A DNA stretch of 64,000 nucleotides from assembly GCF_900403705.1 (NCBI RefSeq), contig NZ_OUNR01000012.1, forward strand, positions 496,001 through 560,000. The letters run 5' to 3'. Numbering within the stretch: position 1 is the first letter of the stretch; every line of letters begins with the position of its first letter. The translations under genes were made by a program, and so were the position numbers. Positions 61,692-64,000 of this stretch are shown in pieces. The stretch comes from Nitrospira lenta (lineage in GTDB: Bacteria; Nitrospirota; Nitrospiria; Nitrospirales; Nitrospiraceae). The notes under the pieces are model-generated. The model saw nothing but the letters and a program-made list of their open reading frames with translations. It had not been told where the DNA came from and did not search any database.

Positions 61692-64000
61692 TCAGGCGGC
61701 CTCCTGCTTCAGCGGTGTTTGTGTATAGGTGCGGATGGCGTCCAGTAGTGTTTTCTTTCTGATCGGTTTGGTGAGATGGGCGGTGCATCCTGCCGCCAGG
61801 CTGTTCGCCACTTCCTCTACCAGCGCGTTGGCTGACAGCGCCAAGATCGGCGTCGGCGGACGTTGTTGGCGGCACTCCCACTCACGGATGGCGGCTGTAG
61901 CGGCATAGCCGTCCATGACCGGCATTTGCATATCCATCAGCACCAGATCGAACGGTCTTGACTGAAAATAGTCGACGGCCACGGCGCCGTTTTCGGCATA
62001 CACCAGTTCGTAGGCAGTTCCTTTCAGGAACAGGGCGAGGAGCTCTCGATTGTCTTCGAGGTCTTCAACCAGCAGGATTCGCTTTGGAGCAAGTGGTTCG
62101 GTTTGCCGGCAGGACTCCAGCGCCGTCGTTGCCGGGATGGGGATGACCGGTTGGTTCGGCAGGAGGCGGCCGTTGCTGAGCGCGGTCTCGACGAGGTTGA
62201 GCAGGGCGGCTTGGCGGATGGGTTTATTGATGTGCCTCATACTTCCCAACGCCTTTGCGCGCGCGGCATTCCCGTTCCTGCTGTCCGATGTGAGTATGAC
62301 GATGGGGGTGTCGGCGAAGTGGGGAGCCGCCTGGATCGCCTCTGCGATGGAGACGCTGTCCATCGTGGGTCTGTAACAGTCGAGAATCACGAGGTGCATC
62401 GGGGCCCCGTTGCTGTAGGCGGCCTGCAACGCGGCCAGGGCGGCAGGACCGTCGGAGGCTTCAACGATCCGCGCACCCGATCCACTGAGGATGTCGCGGC
62501 AGACAAGACGTTGGGCCTCGTGATCGTCGATCACCAAGATCCGCGTTCCGGTCAAGAGCGCAGCAGGTTCGTCCGCTACGGCCGTGTCCGGCACGACCTG
62601 CGGAAGGCATAGGATGACATGCATGGTGCTTCCTGCGCCCAGCGTGCTTTCGGCCCAGATCCGTCCGCCCATCAGTTCGGCGAGACGTCGGCAAATGCTG
62701 AGCCCAAGGCCGGAGCCGCCGTACTTTCTCGTGGTGGAGGAATCGACTTGTATGAAGTTCTCGAAAATCGTATCCAACTTGTCTTTCGGAATTCCGATCC
62801 CGCTGTCCGTCACACTGAGGTGGAGCTGATCCTTCGAATCGGGGCCGTGGCGTTGTACGTGGAGAGTGACGTCGCCGTGATGGGTAAACTTGATGGCATT
62901 GCCGAGAAGATTGATCAGAATTTGTCGGAGGCGTGTCGGGTCGCCGTTCACGAGGCGCGGAACATCGGAGTCGATGCGGATGATGAGTTCGAGGCCTTTG
63001 GTATGCGCGCGCTCCGCCATGAGCTCCCCCGTGGTTTCCGCGAGCTCTCGAAGATCAAACGGGATATCTTCCAGCTTGAGATGGCCGGACTCGATTTTCG
63101 AAATGTCCAGGATGTCGTTGATCAGATTCAGCAAGGCATGTATCGCGCGGTTAAAGCGGTGAACGTACTCGGTCTGTTCTTCCGTCAGCTGTGTTTCCAA
63201 GAGCAGCTCGGACATGCCCATGATGGCGTTCATAGGCGTGCGGATTTCATGACTCATGGTCGCCAGGAAGGCGCTCTTGGCGTGAGTCGCCGCTAACGCC
63301 TGGTCCCGCGCCTGTTCCAGTTCGTGGTTTTTCGATTCAAGATGGTCGGCGGCGAGGCGCAGCGCTTCTTCAGATTTCTTGCGGGCCGTGATGTCCCGGA
63401 CAAATCCGGTAAAGAACCGGCTGTCGGCGAGCCGGACTTCGCTGACGGTGAGATCGATCGGAAAGACGGTGCCGTCTTTCTTGACCCCGGCGACTTCGAC
63501 TTCTTTCCCAATGACGTTGGCGTGACCGGTCTGGCGATAGTGTTGGAGATAGCCGTCATGGGCTGATTGGTACGGCTCCGGCATGAGGCGGGAGATGTTG
63601 GTGTGAATGATCTCGTCGGCGGTGTAGCCGAAAATCCGTCCCGCCGCGGGATTGAACGAGGTGACAACGCCGCGCTCGTCGATGGTGATGATGCCGTCGG
63701 CGGCATGGTCCAGGATGGCCCGTATCCACGCGGTGTGCCGCGTCAACGCGTGCTCAGCGGTTTGTCGCTGCATCGTGTTCCGATGGGATTGCAGGATCTG
63801 ACCGCAGGTTTGAAGAAACGGGTTCAGGTAGTCGATGAATGACGCGGGATAGCCGTCCGGTCGTCCCGCCACGGCCACAATGCCGACGACCTTGTCGCCT
63901 TCCAGCAGCGGGAGGCCGAGGAATGTTCGGAATGACGAGTGGGGGGAATCATTGACCAGAACGGGCTCTCCGGTCGCCAGGATCCGTTTCAGATATTGTT
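61692..64000 (-). CDS. Hybrid sensor histidine kinase (GAF-PAS-HisKA-HATPase-REC-REC), partial
   Basis: The frame is open past the window end: the 122 bases before the GTG at 63878 encode TGEPVLVNDSPHSSFRTFLG and LEGDKVVGIVAVAG, a GAF domain, so the gene starts outside. Order from there: GAF, PAS (ILDHAADGIITIDERGVVTS, with PAC tail TGFVRDITARKKSEE), coiled linker, HisKA (FLATMSHEIRTPMNAIMG), HATPase_c (N box LLGNAIKFTH, DSGIGIP, GSGLGLSI), a first REC (VIDDHEAQR, LDCYRPTMD) and a second REC (LLVEDLEDNRELL, LMDMQMPVMDG, TKPI). REC1 is unusual at the acceptor (DCYRP for D-x-x-MP), but Lys is kept. It feeds the Hpt and REC proteins downstream. Confidence 0.93.
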   Translation of the reverse strand, partial: QYLKRILATGEPVLVNDSPHSSFRTFLGLPLLEGDKVVGIVAVAGRPDGYPASFIDYLNPFLQTCGQILQSHRNTMQRQTAEHALTRHTAWIRAILDHAADGIITIDERGVVTSFNPAAGRIFGYTADEIIHTNISRLMPEPYQSAHDGYLQHYRQTGHANVIGKEVEVAGVKKDGTVFPIDLTVSEVRLADSRFFTGFVRDITARKKSEEALRLAADHLESKNHELEQARDQALAATHAKSAFLATMSHEIRTPMNAIMGMSELLLETQLTEEQTEYVHRFNRAIHALLNLINDILDISKIESGHLKLEDIPFDLRELAETTGELMAERAHTKGLELIIRIDSDVPRLVNGDPTRLRQILINLLGNAIKFTHHGDVTLHVQRHGPDSKDQLHLSVTDSGIGIPKDKLDTIFENFIQVDSSTTRKYGGSGLGLSICRRLAELMGGRIWAESTLGAGSTMHVILCLPQVVPDTAVADEPAALLTGTRILVIDDHEAQRLVCRDILSGSGARIVEASDGPAALAALQAAYSNGAPMHLVILDCYRPTMDSVSIAEAIQAAPHFADTPIVILTSDSRNGNAARAKALGSMRHINKPIRQAALLNLVETALSNGRLLPNQPVIPIPATTALESCRQTEPLAPKRILLVEDLEDNRELLALFLKGTAYELVYAENGAVAVDYFQSRPFDLVLMDMQMPVMDGYAATAAIREWECRQQRPPTPILALSANALVEEVANSLAAGCTAHLTKPIRKKTLLDAIRTYTQTPLKQEAA

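Overview
The window looks like a chromosomal segment of a GC-rich Gram-negative bacterium, most likely a Nitrospira-type member of Nitrospirota. I infer this from the gene mix rather than from a marker gene: an alginate-export-type porin, a PilY1 minor-pilin cluster, stand-alone TatA proteins, a rubrerythrin/Fe-S/DUF3501 trio, a DUF1264 lipoprotein, many response regulators, and LAB_N beside GT39. Genes are tightly packed on both strands. No prophage, insertion sequence, CRISPR array or rRNA was seen.

Layout. 1-12.9 kb is a type IV pilus/pseudopilin region: the tail of a pseudopilin, a PilX-like protein and a GspE/PilB ATPase; then FimT-, PilV-, PilW- and PilX-like minor pilins, a small secreted protein, PilY1 and a lipoprotein. 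12.9-15.5 kb holds phoH, ybeY and ftsY. 15.6-20.9 kb holds a double-receiver regulator, an M1 peptidase, a TolB-like propeller protein and a PAP2 phosphatase. 20.9-24.0 kb (minus) is a lipid/glycan modification operon: GT2, LAB_N and GT39. 24.06-25.87 kb (minus) is the most striking unit: a promoter, a fluoride riboswitch and an ABC-exporter-like protein whose ATPase motifs are all broken. 26-31.2 kb holds a secreted protein, a SAM-dependent methyltransferase, two tatA genes and a large outer-membrane porin. 31.3-38.4 kb holds recQ, a DUF559 nuclease gene inside terminal inverted repeats, thrH, a YkgJ protein, and YdcF, EVE, IrrE-like and PSP1 proteins. 38.7-44.4 kb holds a lipoprotein, a cytochrome c with an outer-membrane barrel, tRNA-Lys and tRNA-Arg, HU, a MoaD/ThiS-like protein and rfbC. 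44.5-50.2 kb is redox-related: rubrerythrin, Fe-S protein, DUF3501, a double PTPS protein, a thioredoxin and a peroxiredoxin. 50.2-52.0 kb is typA. 52.2-59 kb is an exopolysaccharide system: a processive GT2, a glycoside-hydrolase-like protein, a TPR plus barrel exporter and a deacetylase. 59-64 kb (minus) holds a HEAT-repeat protein and a phosphorelay of two receivers, an Hpt protein and a hybrid histidine kinase that runs off the window.

The most unusual signals are the fluoride riboswitch over a degenerate ABC protein, the DUF559 cassette with related solo palindromes nearby, two duplicated 5-prime gene ends (GT2 and the methyltransferase), a sulfur-carrier-like protein extended beyond its Gly-Gly, and the PNAG-like export locus with separated parts.
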